A DNA stretch of 64,000 nt, taken from JAHEJJ01 sp965212205. GTDB lineage: Bacteria > Bacteroidota > Bacteroidia > Flavobacteriales > Flavobacteriaceae. Made by a program: the position numbers and the translations under genes. Positions within the stretch are counted from its first letter, which is position 1, and each line of letters opens with the position of its first letter. Of the stretch, positions 44,087-52,586 are shown in pieces. The notes below the pieces were generated by a model. That model saw only the letters and a list, made by a program, of their open reading frames with translations. It did not search any database and was not told the origin of the DNA. The stretch lies in assembly GCA_965212205.1 (NCBI GenBank), contig CBDBUX010000019.1, positions 310,001 to 374,000 on the forward strand, read 5' to 3'.

Positions 44087-45067
44087 TTAGTCCTGGTATA
44101 GAACCTTTTTTACCGCCTTAATCACGTCCTGATGATTCGGCAGCCATTCTTGAAGCAATACCGGCGAATATGGTGCCGGGGTATCGGCCGTATTGATCTT
44201 CACTATCGGCGCATCAAGATAGTCAAAGGCCTTCGACTGCACCAGATAGGTAATCTCTGTAGCTATATTGCCAAATGGCCAGGCCTCTTCAAGAACTACG
44301 AGTCGATTAGTTTTTTTGACCGACTTTAGGATAGCCTCGTGATCCATCGGGCGCACCGTTCGCAAATCGATGATTTCACAGCTTATCCTTTCTTTTTCCA
44401 GTTCTTCTGCCGCCTTGTAAGCTTCCTTTATGATTTTTCCGAAAGAAATTATGGTTACATCCTTGCCTTCCCTTTTGATCTCGGCGACGCCCAGCGGAAT
44501 GGTAAATTCTCCTTCAGGCACCTCGCCTTTATCGCCATACATTTGTTCCGATTCCATAAAGATCACAGGATCATCGTCACGAATGGAAGACTTTAACAAG
44601 CCCTTGGCATCTGCAGGATTGGAAGGAACCACCACTTTTAATCCGGGGCAATTGGCAAACCAACTCTCAAAAGCCTGCGAGTGTGTCGCCGCCAATTGGC
44701 CGGCCGAAGCAGTCGGTCCCCTGAAAACAATAGGAATATTGAACTGACCTCCAGACATTTGACGCATTTTAGCAGCGTTGTTGATAATCTGATCGATGCC
44801 TACCAATGAGAAATTGAATGTCATAAATTCTATAATAGGTCGATTTCCAATCATCGCTGATCCAACACCGATTCCCGCAAACCCTAATTCTGAAATAGGA
44901 GTGTCCAGGACCCTTTCTGGCCCAAACTCATCTAGCATTCCTTTTGAAGCTTTATAAGCCCCATTGTACTCGGCTACTTCTTCCCCCATAAGATATATGG
45001 AATCGTCTCTTCTCATTTCTTCGGACATGGCTTCGGCAATGGCCTCTCTAAACTGGATCGTTCTCAT
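44087..45067 (-). CDS. pdhB: Pyruvate dehydrogenase E1 component, beta subunit
   Basis: The 326-residue transketolase-like subunit holds MGEEVAEYNGAYKASKGML, the GPTASAGQLAATHSQAFESWFANCPGLKVVVPS stretch and a C-terminal HQDVI tail. It pairs with an alpha subunit (not in this window) to decarboxylate pyruvate to acetyl-CoA with thiamine diphosphate. Other 2-oxoacid dehydrogenases share the fold, but close similarity to PdhB and lack of branched-chain neighbours favour pyruvate. It diverges from the etf genes across a 186-base gap with a palindrome. Confidence 0.88.
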   Translation of the reverse strand: MRTIQFREAIAEAMSEEMRRDDSIYLMGEEVAEYNGAYKASKGMLDEFGPERVLDTPISELGFAGIGVGSAMIGNRPIIEFMTFNFSLVGIDQIINNAAKMRQMSGGQFNIPIVFRGPTASAGQLAATHSQAFESWFANCPGLKVVVPSNPADAKGLLKSSIRDDDPVIFMESEQMYGDKGEVPEGEFTIPLGVAEIKREGKDVTIISFGKIIKEAYKAAEELEKERISCEIIDLRTVRPMDHEAILKSVKKTNRLVVLEEAWPFGNIATEITYLVQSKAFDYLDAPIVKINTADTPAPYSPVLLQEWLPNHQDVIKAVKKVLYQD

Positions 45068-45170
45068 AATGATCTCTTAGGATAAGGGTTTGGTTCGATG
45101 CAAAATGCCAACAAAAATAGAAAAATATTGGTCAATTCCCCGCCTGCACGACCCAAAATTAATTTAATAT

Positions 45171-45194
45171 ATTTACTATGCATGCATAGTAAAT
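45171..45194. promoter_or_regulatory. 24-bp perfect palindrome, candidate operator between pdhB and etfB
   Basis: The half-site ATTTACTATGCA and its exact complement make a 24-base perfect palindrome centred at 45182/45183. A TAAATTTG sequence at 45190-45197 fits the -7 promoter consensus for etfB and overlaps the right half. A bound repressor would therefore block transcription. The likely ligand and regulator are not encoded nearby. No terminator is visible in this gap. Confidence 0.7.
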
Positions 45195-45253
45195 TTGAAA
45201 ATAATTAGCTATCTTAGCAGCCTCAAAACGAGATCAGTAAAAAGCATGTAAGT

Positions 45254-46000
45254 ATGAAGATATTAGTCTGTATCAGCAATGTTCCTGATACCACCTCAAA
45301 AATCAATTTTACCGATAATGACACGAAGTTCGATACTAATGGGGTGCAATTTGTTATTAACCCAAATGATGAATTCGGACTTACCCGCGCCATGTGGTTC
45401 AAGGAAAAACAGGCTGCAGTAGTCCACGTCGCTACAGTTGGTGAAATCCAGGTGGAGCCCACCATCCGAAAAGCCTTGGCTATAGGGGCCGATGAGGCTA
45501 TAAGGGTCAATGCCCACCCCACAGATGGTTTTTTTGTGGCTTCCCAGCTCGCCGAAGTGGTTCGCCAGGGCCAGTACGACCTGGTGATCGCAGGACGTGA
45601 ATCGATCGACTATAATGGCGGGATGGTGCCGGGCATAATGTCGGAACTCCTGGGTATGAGCTTTGTAAATACTTGTATCGGCCTGGAAATAGAAGGTGAA
45701 ACTGCGACTGCCTCGAGAGAGATCGACGGTGGGAAAGAAACCATCGAGACTTCCTTGCCTCTGATTATTGGCGGACAAAAAGGACTGGTAGACGAATCCG
45801 ATCTGCGTATTCCTAATATGAGGGGAATCATGATGGCACGCCAGAAAAAATTGACGGTAATCGAACCCACAGCGGTGAGTCCGGCAACCGAAGACACTAA
45901 ATTTGAAAAGCCGGCGCCAAAAGGTGATGTAAAAATGGTAGATGCAGGCAATATAGAAGAATTGGTTTCCCTACTGCATCGGGAGGCCAAGGTAATCTGA
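45254..46000 (+). CDS. etfB: Electron transfer flavoprotein, beta subunit
   Basis: The 248-residue subunit starts MKILVCISNVPDTTSKINF and has the AMP-binding-type segment DLVIAGRESIDYNGGMVPGIMSELLG (about 110-135) plus ETSLPLIIGGQKGLVDESDLRIPNMRGIMMARQKK. It receives electrons from acyl-CoA dehydrogenases and passes them to the quinone pool with EtfA. The start is the second ATG-like codon after a palindrome-bearing promoter region. EtfA follows after 40 bases. Confidence 0.92.
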   Translation: MKILVCISNVPDTTSKINFTDNDTKFDTNGVQFVINPNDEFGLTRAMWFKEKQAAVVHVATVGEIQVEPTIRKALAIGADEAIRVNAHPTDGFFVASQLAEVVRQGQYDLVIAGRESIDYNGGMVPGIMSELLGMSFVNTCIGLEIEGETATASREIDGGKETIETSLPLIIGGQKGLVDESDLRIPNMRGIMMARQKKLTVIEPTAVSPATEDTKFEKPAPKGDVKMVDAGNIEELVSLLHREAKVI

Positions 46001-46040
46001 TCTGTTAATCCAAATAATTATCTGTAAATCCGAATAAATA

Positions 46041-47009
46041 ATGTCAGTTCTAGTCTATACAGAAACGCTCAACGGAAAATTTAAAAAGAATGCATTTGAA
46101 GCGGCATCCTATGCTTTTGACCTCGCACAAAAAATTGGTCAGCCTTTGGTGGCTATAGCCTTTAATGCCGAAAACTGTAATGCTCTTTTCGATTATGGCG
46201 TAAACAAAGTTCTTCATATAACTCAAGAAAATCTGACGACTTTCAATGCCAGTGTCTATGCCAAGATCATTTCTGAGATCGCACTTGAGCAATCGGCTTC
46301 TACCCTGATCTTAAGCGCTACTACAGATGCTAAATATATGGGAGGTATACTCGCGGCTAAGCTTAAGGCCGGATTCGCACCCAACGTAGTGGCACCACCT
46401 TTAAGTACAGAACCCTTAGTGGTGAAAAGAATGACTTTTAGCAACAAGGGATTTGCTCATACTCAGATCAATACGGATTTCAGGATCATAGGTGTTTCTA
46501 ACAACTCCTTTGGCCTGAAGGAAAATAATGTGGAAGGCACGGTAGAAGACATCATTCCAAATGTGAGCGATTCCGATTTTAATACCAGGTCGGTAAATGT
46601 GGAAAGAGTTAGCGGAAAAGTTACCATCGCCGATGCAGATATCGTAGTCTCGGGTGGGCGGGGCCTTAAAGGCCCTGAGAACTGGGGCATGGTTGAAGAA
46701 CTGGCAGATGTGCTCGGGGCGGCTACCGCCTGTTCCAAGCCAGTTTCTGATATGGGATGGAGGCCGCATAGTGAACACGTTGGACAGACCGGGAAACCAG
46801 TGGCGTGTAACCTTTATGTCGCTATTGGAATTTCCGGAGCTATTCAGCACCTGGCCGGGATCAACGCTTCAAAGGTAAAGGTCGTTATCAATACCGATCC
46901 GGAGGCACCATTTTTTAAGGCTGCTGATTATGGCATCGTCGGAGATGCCTTTGAGGTAGTGCCAAAACTCACCGAAAAATTAAAGGAATTTAAGGCCCAA
47001 AACGCTTAA
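46041..47009 (+). CDS. etfA: Electron transfer flavoprotein, alpha subunit
   Basis: The 322-residue alpha subunit has an N-terminal beta-like domain and the conserved C-terminal FAD-binding domain: SGGRGLKGPENWGMVEELADVLGAA (about 203-227), PVSDMGWRPHSEHVGQTGK and YVAIGISGAIQHLAGI (about 256-271). It forms a heterodimer with EtfB just upstream. Length is typical. Confidence 0.94.
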   Translation: MSVLVYTETLNGKFKKNAFEAASYAFDLAQKIGQPLVAIAFNAENCNALFDYGVNKVLHITQENLTTFNASVYAKIISEIALEQSASTLILSATTDAKYMGGILAAKLKAGFAPNVVAPPLSTEPLVVKRMTFSNKGFAHTQINTDFRIIGVSNNSFGLKENNVEGTVEDIIPNVSDSDFNTRSVNVERVSGKVTIADADIVVSGGRGLKGPENWGMVEELADVLGAATACSKPVSDMGWRPHSEHVGQTGKPVACNLYVAIGISGAIQHLAGINASKVKVVINTDPEAPFFKAADYGIVGDAFEVVPKLTEKLKEFKAQNA

Positions 47010-47084
47010 TTTTTGTTAATTTGTGCCCTTAAGAGCAGTCCACTCCAGAGCGAATTTCTGTAGGGTCTGTACGGTTTTTGAGGT

Positions 47085-47717
47085 ATGAGCTTGGTACGAT
47101 TAAAAATAAAGGGTATATCCTACAGTCAGACTCAGAATGGCGCATATGCCCTGATCCTGAATGAAGTTGAAGGCGACCGGAAATTACCTATCGTCATAGG
47201 GGCCTTTGAGGCTCAGTCGATTGCAATCGCACTCGAGAAAGAAATTAAACCTCCGCGGCCTCTTACGCACGATTTATTCAAGAATTTTGCCGACCGCTTC
47301 AATATCATCGTAAAGCAGGTGATTATTCATAAACTGGTTGATGGGGTTTTTTACTCGAGCATTATTTGTGAGAGGGATAAGATCGAAGAGATCATCGATG
47401 CCAGAACCAGCGATGCTATAGCCCTTGCCCTTCGTTTTAACGCACCGATATTTACCTATAAAACTATCCTGGATAAGGCCGGAATCTTCCTTAAATTTTC
47501 CTCTAAGGAAAAAGAAAAAGAAGAAGGGGACGACAGTATTGTGGTAGATGAGATCCTCCAGGAAGGTGAAACCGTAGAAATTGATCCGGGATCCGGCACC
47601 CCCTATAAAGAGCTTAGTCTGGATGAATTACATCAGGAACTGGAAAAGGCAGTCACCAACGAGGACTACGAAAAAGCCGCAAAAATCAGAGACGAAATTT
47701 CAAAGAGGAAGCGTTAA
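47085..47717 (+). CDS. Bifunctional nuclease family protein (DUF151) with C-terminal UVR motif
   Basis: The 210-residue protein has the DUF151/bifunctional nuclease fold (about 1-135: LPIVIGAFEAQSIAIALE, ARTSDAIALALRFNAPI) and a C-terminal UvrB/UvrC-type UVR motif (DELHQELEKAVTNEDYEKAAKIRDEI, about 180-205). Plant and bacterial relatives have been reported to have RNase/DNase activity, but the cellular role is unknown. It follows etfA by 75 bases and precedes the nucleoside transporter in an order often seen in flavobacteria. Confidence 0.88.
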   Translation: MSLVRLKIKGISYSQTQNGAYALILNEVEGDRKLPIVIGAFEAQSIAIALEKEIKPPRPLTHDLFKNFADRFNIIVKQVIIHKLVDGVFYSSIICERDKIEEIIDARTSDAIALALRFNAPIFTYKTILDKAGIFLKFSSKEKEKEEGDDSIVVDEILQEGETVEIDPGSGTPYKELSLDELHQELEKAVTNEDYEKAAKIRDEISKRKR

Positions 47718-47731
47718 TACACAAACTATTT

Positions 47732-49190
47732 ATGAGCATACGGCCTCGGATCCTTCTTGCAATTTTACTGCTTCCCATTACCGTCGCTGCACAGAATACA
47801 CCTATTGGTGATAGTATCATTACCACAGTTGAGACCATTACCCTTAATGACCTGAGCCAGGATTCCATGATTTCGCCTAATTATGGATTTTCGCTCAACA
47901 CTCTTTTAAGAGGTCTGTTGGGCCTTTTCTCTCTGGTGGTCATTGCGTTTATCTTCAGTGCCAACCGAAAGGCCATTAACTGGAAAACAGCGGGCATCGG
48001 ACTGGGTATTCAGCTTATATTGGCTATAGGGATCCTAAAAGTACCTGCCATCCAGTGGTTTTTTAACGTTTTGGGTGGCTTTTTTTAATGAGATCCTGAA
48101 CTTTACTCTCGCTGGCAGTGAGTTCCTCTTTGGAGGGCTCCTCAACCTGGATAATCCCAATATTGGGTATATTTTTGCTTTTCAGATCCTGCCGACCATT
48201 ATCTTTTTCTCTGCCCTTACTTCTGTCCTTTACTATCTGGGCATCATACAAAAACTTGTTAAACTTCTGGCATGGCTACTCACCAAGTTCCTCGGCATAT
48301 CAGGTGCAGAAAGCCTTAGTGTTTCCGGTAATATTTTTCTGGGACAAACCGAAGCCCCCCTGCTTATTAAGGCCTATCTCGAAAAAATGAACCGATCCGA
48401 GATTCTGCTGGTAATGATCGGTGGTATGGCAACTGTTGCCGGTGGCGTGCTGGCAGCCTATATTGGTTTTTTGGGTGGTAACGACGAACAGTTACGCCTG
48501 GAATTTGCACGACATCTGATCGCAGCATCTGTGATGGCTGCACCTGGGGCCATTGTGATGTCGAAAATATTATACCCTCAAACCGAACCGGTTAATAAGG
48601 AGATTAAGATCTCTTCAGAAAAAATAGGCTCTAACCTTCTCGATGCCATTGCCAACGGGACCACCGAAGGTTTGAAACTGGCTGTGAACGTAGGTGCCAT
48701 GTTGTTGGTATTCGTCGCCTTTATCGCCATGATCAATGGTATATTGGGTTGGGTCGGCGATTTTTCGACCCTCAACACCTGGATCGCCGAAAATTCCGCT
48801 TACGAACAACTCTCTCTCGAAGCCATTCTAGGAGTAGTTTTTGCCCCACTGATGTGGCTCATTGGTGTCAACACAGCCGATATAATGCTGATGGGACAGT
48901 TATTGGGCATCAAATTGGCAGCGAGTGAGTTTATCGGCTATATCCAACTGGCGGAGTTAAAAGACTTCAGCAGTGGCACACATTTTAGTTTTAACAAATC
49001 GGTAATCATGGCGACCTATATGCTGTGTGGGTTTGCTAATTTCGCCTCGATCGGGATACAAATCGGTGGCATTGGATCATTAGCTCCGGGCCAACGCAAA
49101 ACACTTTCCGAGTTTGGTCTCAGAGCGGTACTTGGCGGAACTTTAGCTTCATTACTATCGGCAACCATGGCCGGTATGATCCTGGGTTGA
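47732..49190 (+). pseudogene. Concentrative nucleoside transporter (NupC/CNT family), frameshifted at a T7 run
   Basis: The first frame has a signal-like start (MSIRPRILLAILLLPITVAAQ) and first helices, up to WFFNVLGGFF followed by a stop at 48088. The next frame continues FNEILNFTLAGSEFLFGGLLN and then the CNT motifs FLGQTEAPLLIKAYL and GGMATVAGGVLAAYI. Removing one T of the run at 48080-48086 joins them into one protein of about 485 residues, the CNT length. It would import nucleosides with sodium or protons. Both halves are well conserved, so a sequence error is likely. Confidence 0.9.
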
Positions 49191-49286
49191 TCTTAGATCA
49201 GGGGAAAGTCGTTAATAAGTTTTGAAAAATCTCAAATCGTCAACTCTGCCAGTTTCGTTATTTTCGCTGAAGAAAGAATATGAAGC

Positions 49287-50111
49287 ATGAAACAATATCA
49301 CGACTTATTAAAGGAAGTACTCAGGAACGGTACTCGTAAAGAAGACCGTACTGGCACCGGTACGATAAGTATTTTTGGCCACCAGATGCGCTTCGACCTT
49401 CAGGAAGGCTTTCCTTTGGTGACCACAAAAAAGATCCACCTAAAGTCTATTATTTATGAATTACTTTGGTTTCTGCAGGGCGATACAAATGTGAAGTATC
49501 TCCAGGAAAATGGTGTAAGGATTTGGAACGAATGGGCCGATGCTGATGGTAACCTGGGCCCGGTTTATGGTGAGCAATGGCGCAATTGGAACGGAGAGGG
49601 GATCGACCAGATCAAAAATGCCATCCATAATATAAAGCATAACCCCGACAGTCGGAGGATAATGGTCACAGCCTGGAACCCTGGTGTTTTGCCAGATACT
49701 TCCATATCATTCGCCGACAATGTTTCCAATGGAAAAGCCGCCCTCCCCCCCTGTCACGCCTTTTTTCAATTCTATGTTACCGACGGGAAACTCTCCTGCC
49801 AGCTCTATCAGCGCAGTGCAGATATATTTTTAGGCGTACCCTTCAATATCGCATCCTATGCCCTGTTTACGATGATGGTTGCTCAGGTATGTGGATATGA
49901 AGCCGGAGACTTTGTACATACATTCGGCGATGCGCATATTTATAACAATCACCTCGAACAGATAGAATTACAACTCAGCAGGGAAACCCGGCCTTTACCC
50001 AAAATGGTATTAAATCCGGAAGTGAAAGATATTTTCGCCTTTAAGTTCGAGGATTTCAGCTTACTCAATTACGACCCGCATCCACATATTAAAGGTATCG
50101 TGGCTGTTTGA
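49287..50111 (+). CDS. thyA: Thymidylate synthase
   Basis: ThyA methylates dUMP to dTMP with methylene-THF. The 274 residues carry GYPLVTTKKIHLKS-like FPLVTTKKIHLKSIIYELLW, the nucleophile cysteine in ALPPCHAFFQFYV (about 160) and the dUMP-binding QRSADIFLGVPFNIASYA and HIYNNHLEQIELQL. It belongs to the ThyA (not ThyX) type, so DHF is produced and the DHFR gene at 58580 recycles it. It is the last gene of the run that starts at etfB. Confidence 0.96.
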   Translation: MKQYHDLLKEVLRNGTRKEDRTGTGTISIFGHQMRFDLQEGFPLVTTKKIHLKSIIYELLWFLQGDTNVKYLQENGVRIWNEWADADGNLGPVYGEQWRNWNGEGIDQIKNAIHNIKHNPDSRRIMVTAWNPGVLPDTSISFADNVSNGKAALPPCHAFFQFYVTDGKLSCQLYQRSADIFLGVPFNIASYALFTMMVAQVCGYEAGDFVHTFGDAHIYNNHLEQIELQLSRETRPLPKMVLNPEVKDIFAFKFEDFSLLNYDPHPHIKGIVAV

Positions 50112-50192
50112 TCCGAATGTAGCAATTACTTCCTTTTTGTAGATCGCCTTGTTTTTTGCCAATACAAGTCGCCAAAACTGGAAAGGCAAAAA

Positions 50193-50215
50193 GGCCCATT
50201 GTATTACAATGAGCC
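50193..50215 (-). terminator. Intrinsic terminator of the repeat lipoprotein gene (possibly bidirectional)
   Basis: GGC-C-CATTG and CAATG-A-GCC form a stem with a TATTA loop. The minus strand continues into five U, which fits the end of the repeat lipoprotein gene 27 bases away. The plus strand, where thyA ends, has only a scattered T tract. Confidence 0.6.
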
Positions 50216-50241
50216 TCTATTGTTTTCATCTTTTGATCAAA

Positions 50242-51657
50242 TCACCAACTTCTCGTTACCGATATCGAATTGGAAAGTGCGTAATAACCATCAAGGTCGG
50301 AGATATTATTCCCCGGACTCAGTCCGTTTAGGCCATCTTCGTACGTTAGGTGCCATATGAGGCATACCCCGGCACCGGCACCGTCGAAATCTACTGCTTG
50401 CAAATCCGTCAGGGTAGGTGGCAAACCAAGAATGTTGTTCGCATCATCTGTGATGACATAGACTTGTCTGGAGCCGTTTAGGGTTGAGTCATCCAGGGAA
50501 ATGCCGCTAACCATATCGGGCATTCCGTCTATGGTGAATTCAAAAGGGCCTCCGGAAAGTATGCCGGCATTAAGGGCATTTCGTGTCACCCCTATCGAAT
50601 TGGAAAGTGCATAATATCCATCGAGATCCGAGATATTATAACCCGCACTTAATCCGCTCAACCCTTCCACATATGTAAGATGCCAGATTAAACAAACTCC
50701 GGGGCCTGCGCCATCGAAATTAACTGCTTCCAGATCATTAAGTGTTGTGGGTAATCCCAAAATATTATTTGCGTCATCGGTAATAACATAGGTTTGAAGG
50801 TTACCGTTGAGTTCGCTACTATCCAGGCTTATTCCACTAACCATATCAGGTATGCCATCGATCGTAAATTCAAATGGACCTCCTGAGATGCTTCCTGCAT
50901 TCAGGGCTTCCCTGCTTACCGAAATCGAGTTTGAAAGTGCAAATTGCCCCACGAAGTCCGATACATTACTTCCTGGCTCCAATCCTAAAAGGCCTTCCTC
51001 ATAAGTCAGATGCCAAATGAGGCAAACACCGGGACCTGCACCATCAAAATCTACCCCTTCCAGATCTGATACGGTGGGCGGTAATCCCAAAATATTATTC
51101 GCATCATCGGTAATTACGAAGGTCTGGCGACTCCCGTTAAGTTCGCTATCATCAAGGCTTATACCGGTAACCATATCCGAAACTCCATCAATTGTAAAGA
51201 GATAGGGCCCTCCGGCAAGTACCCCTGCATTGAGGCCGGAGCGATTAACCCTGATTGAATTAGATAGATCGTATTCGCCGGAAAAATCAGAAACATTCCC
51301 TCCAGGTTCCAGACCCGATAGTCCATCCTGATAAGTAAGGTGCCAAATAAAACACACTCCTGCCCCAGCGGCATCGAAATCTACCCCTTCAACCGCATCG
51401 AGATTGGGGGGAAGCCCTAGAATATTATCTGCTGCATCGGTAATTACATATGTCTGATTGTCTCCATTTAGAGCCGTGTCATCGAGCGCAATTCCGTCGA
51501 CCATGTCTGGGACACCATCGATCACAAATTCGAAAGGGCCTCCTGATAAAATACCCGCATCTAACACCAGGGGCTGTTCATCAGTATCGTCCTCAGCACA
51601 GGAGGCTAATACGAGTAGAGCTGTCAATATTCCAAGTAAGTTTTTAAAATCATTCAT
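50242..51657 (-). CDS. Lipoprotein built of four 110-residue tandem repeats
   Basis: I start the gene at the ATG at 51657: MNDFKNLLGILTALLVLASC gives a lipobox with Cys20, so the protein (471 residues) is a predicted outer-surface lipoprotein. After a 12-residue acidic linker the rest is four copies of one domain that opens GGPFEFTIDG, has TYVITDDANNILGLPPT and GVCLIWHLTY in the middle, and ends YALSNSISVTR. Each has one Cys in GVCLIWHL. I recognise the motif set from other Bacteroidota secreted proteins but no function. It has no T9SS sorting domain; the last repeat runs to the end. Confidence 0.82.
   Translation of the reverse strand: MNDFKNLLGILTALLVLASCAEDDTDEQPLVLDAGILSGGPFEFVIDGVPDMVDGIALDDTALNGDNQTYVITDAADNILGLPPNLDAVEGVDFDAAGAGVCFIWHLTYQDGLSGLEPGGNVSDFSGEYDLSNSIRVNRSGLNAGVLAGGPYLFTIDGVSDMVTGISLDDSELNGSRQTFVITDDANNILGLPPTVSDLEGVDFDGAGPGVCLIWHLTYEEGLLGLEPGSNVSDFVGQFALSNSISVSREALNAGSISGGPFEFTIDGIPDMVSGISLDSSELNGNLQTYVITDDANNILGLPTTLNDLEAVNFDGAGPGVCLIWHLTYVEGLSGLSAGYNISDLDGYYALSNSIGVTRNALNAGILSGGPFEFTIDGMPDMVSGISLDDSTLNGSRQVYVITDDANNILGLPPTLTDLQAVDFDGAGAGVCLIWHLTYEDGLNGLSPGNNISDLDGYYALSNSISVTRSW
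50245..51564 (-). repeat. Four in-frame 330-bp tandem repeats inside the lipoprotein gene
   Basis: Repeat units run at 51564-51235, 51234-50905, 50904-50575 and 50574-50245. Each is exactly 330 bases (110 codons), with no indel in any copy. Protein similarity between copies is high, but many synonymous differences are visible. Copy 1 (nearest the lipobox) differs most, while copies 3 and 4 share DLDGYYALSNSI. Confidence 0.9.
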
Positions 51658-51881
51658 TTTTCTACTTTTTAAGTTTGCATCAAAGTAAATTCTGAGATAT
51701 AACAGAGATATCACATAGTTGTAAAGTTTTTTGAACAAGGATCACTTTGGAGCGGAGACTTATTTTGGGCGCAATAAGTTGAAATTTTTATACTCTTTCT
51801 ACGACATTAAAGAAGAATGGTTGTTTACCAAAGTCTGCATTGTGACCATTTCGTGATACATAAATCCGTTATTCGCCTTCA

Positions 51882-52586
51882 ATGAAACAAGTATTGATTA
51901 TTGAGGATGACGAAGAGATCATCCGCTTGCTGGAAATTCACCTAAAAGACCTCGGCTGTGCTGTCCGTTCTGCACAAGACGGTCAGGAAGGCCTGCAAAA
52001 TGCAATAGCCGATCCCCCAGATTTGATTATTCTGGATCTGATGCTTCCAACCAGAGATGGCATTGAGGTCTGCCAGAGGCTTCGAGCGCGGGATGTCCAT
52101 AGCCCGATCATTATGCTAACGGCAAAGGCCGAAGAAATAGACAAAGTACTGGGTTTGGAAGTAGGTGCAGACGACTATCTGACCAAGCCATTTAGTGTTA
52201 GGGAGTTTATCGCTAGGGTAAAAGCTATTTTCAGAAGACAGAAATTGGGTGAGCAAGGTGAAGTTGGCATAAATAGTAAAACCGTCCTGGAATTCGATGA
52301 TCTATCCATTAACCTCGAGATGAGAAAGGTTATTCTAAATGGACAAAGAATAGAGCTTTCGCCTAAAGAATTTGAGCTGTTGGTATTTCTTTCAGCGAAT
52401 CCCGGGAAGACCTACGACCGTAAAAAACTGTTGAACCTGCTTTGGGGTTACGATTTCGAGGGTTATGAACACACTGTTAACTCGCATATCAATCGTCTGC
52501 GTTCCAAGATAGAGACAGATATGGGAAACCCTAAATACATTCTTACCACCTGGGGTGTTGGATATAAATTTAATGAGGAGTTATGA
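51882..52586 (+). CDS. Two-component response regulator, OmpR/PhoB family
   Basis: The 234-residue protein has a receiver domain (about 1-120) with acidic pocket Asp9/Asp10, phosphoacceptor Asp52 in LDLMLP, the Thr in MLTAKAEE and Lys in LTKPF. A winged helix-turn-helix output domain follows (LSPKEFELLVFLSANPGKTYDRKKLLNLLWG, HINRLRSKIE). It overlaps the histidine kinase start by four bases, so they form one operon. The signal sensed is unknown. The 224 bases upstream, down to the lipoprotein start, show no recognisable element. Confidence 0.93.
   Translation: MKQVLIIEDDEEIIRLLEIHLKDLGCAVRSAQDGQEGLQNAIADPPDLIILDLMLPTRDGIEVCQRLRARDVHSPIIMLTAKAEEIDKVLGLEVGADDYLTKPFSVREFIARVKAIFRRQKLGEQGEVGINSKTVLEFDDLSINLEMRKVILNGQRIELSPKEFELLVFLSANPGKTYDRKKLLNLLWGYDFEGYEHTVNSHINRLRSKIETDMGNPKYILTTWGVGYKFNEEL

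Noticed and set aside
50245..51564. CRISPR-like repeats
   Set aside because: The repeats are 330 bases, in frame and coding, with no short unique spacers.
51658..51738. A 27-residue N-terminal extension of the repeat lipoprotein
   Set aside because: It would put a hydrophobic stretch before a normal lipobox signal peptide. The ATG at 51657 gives a standard lipoprotein start.
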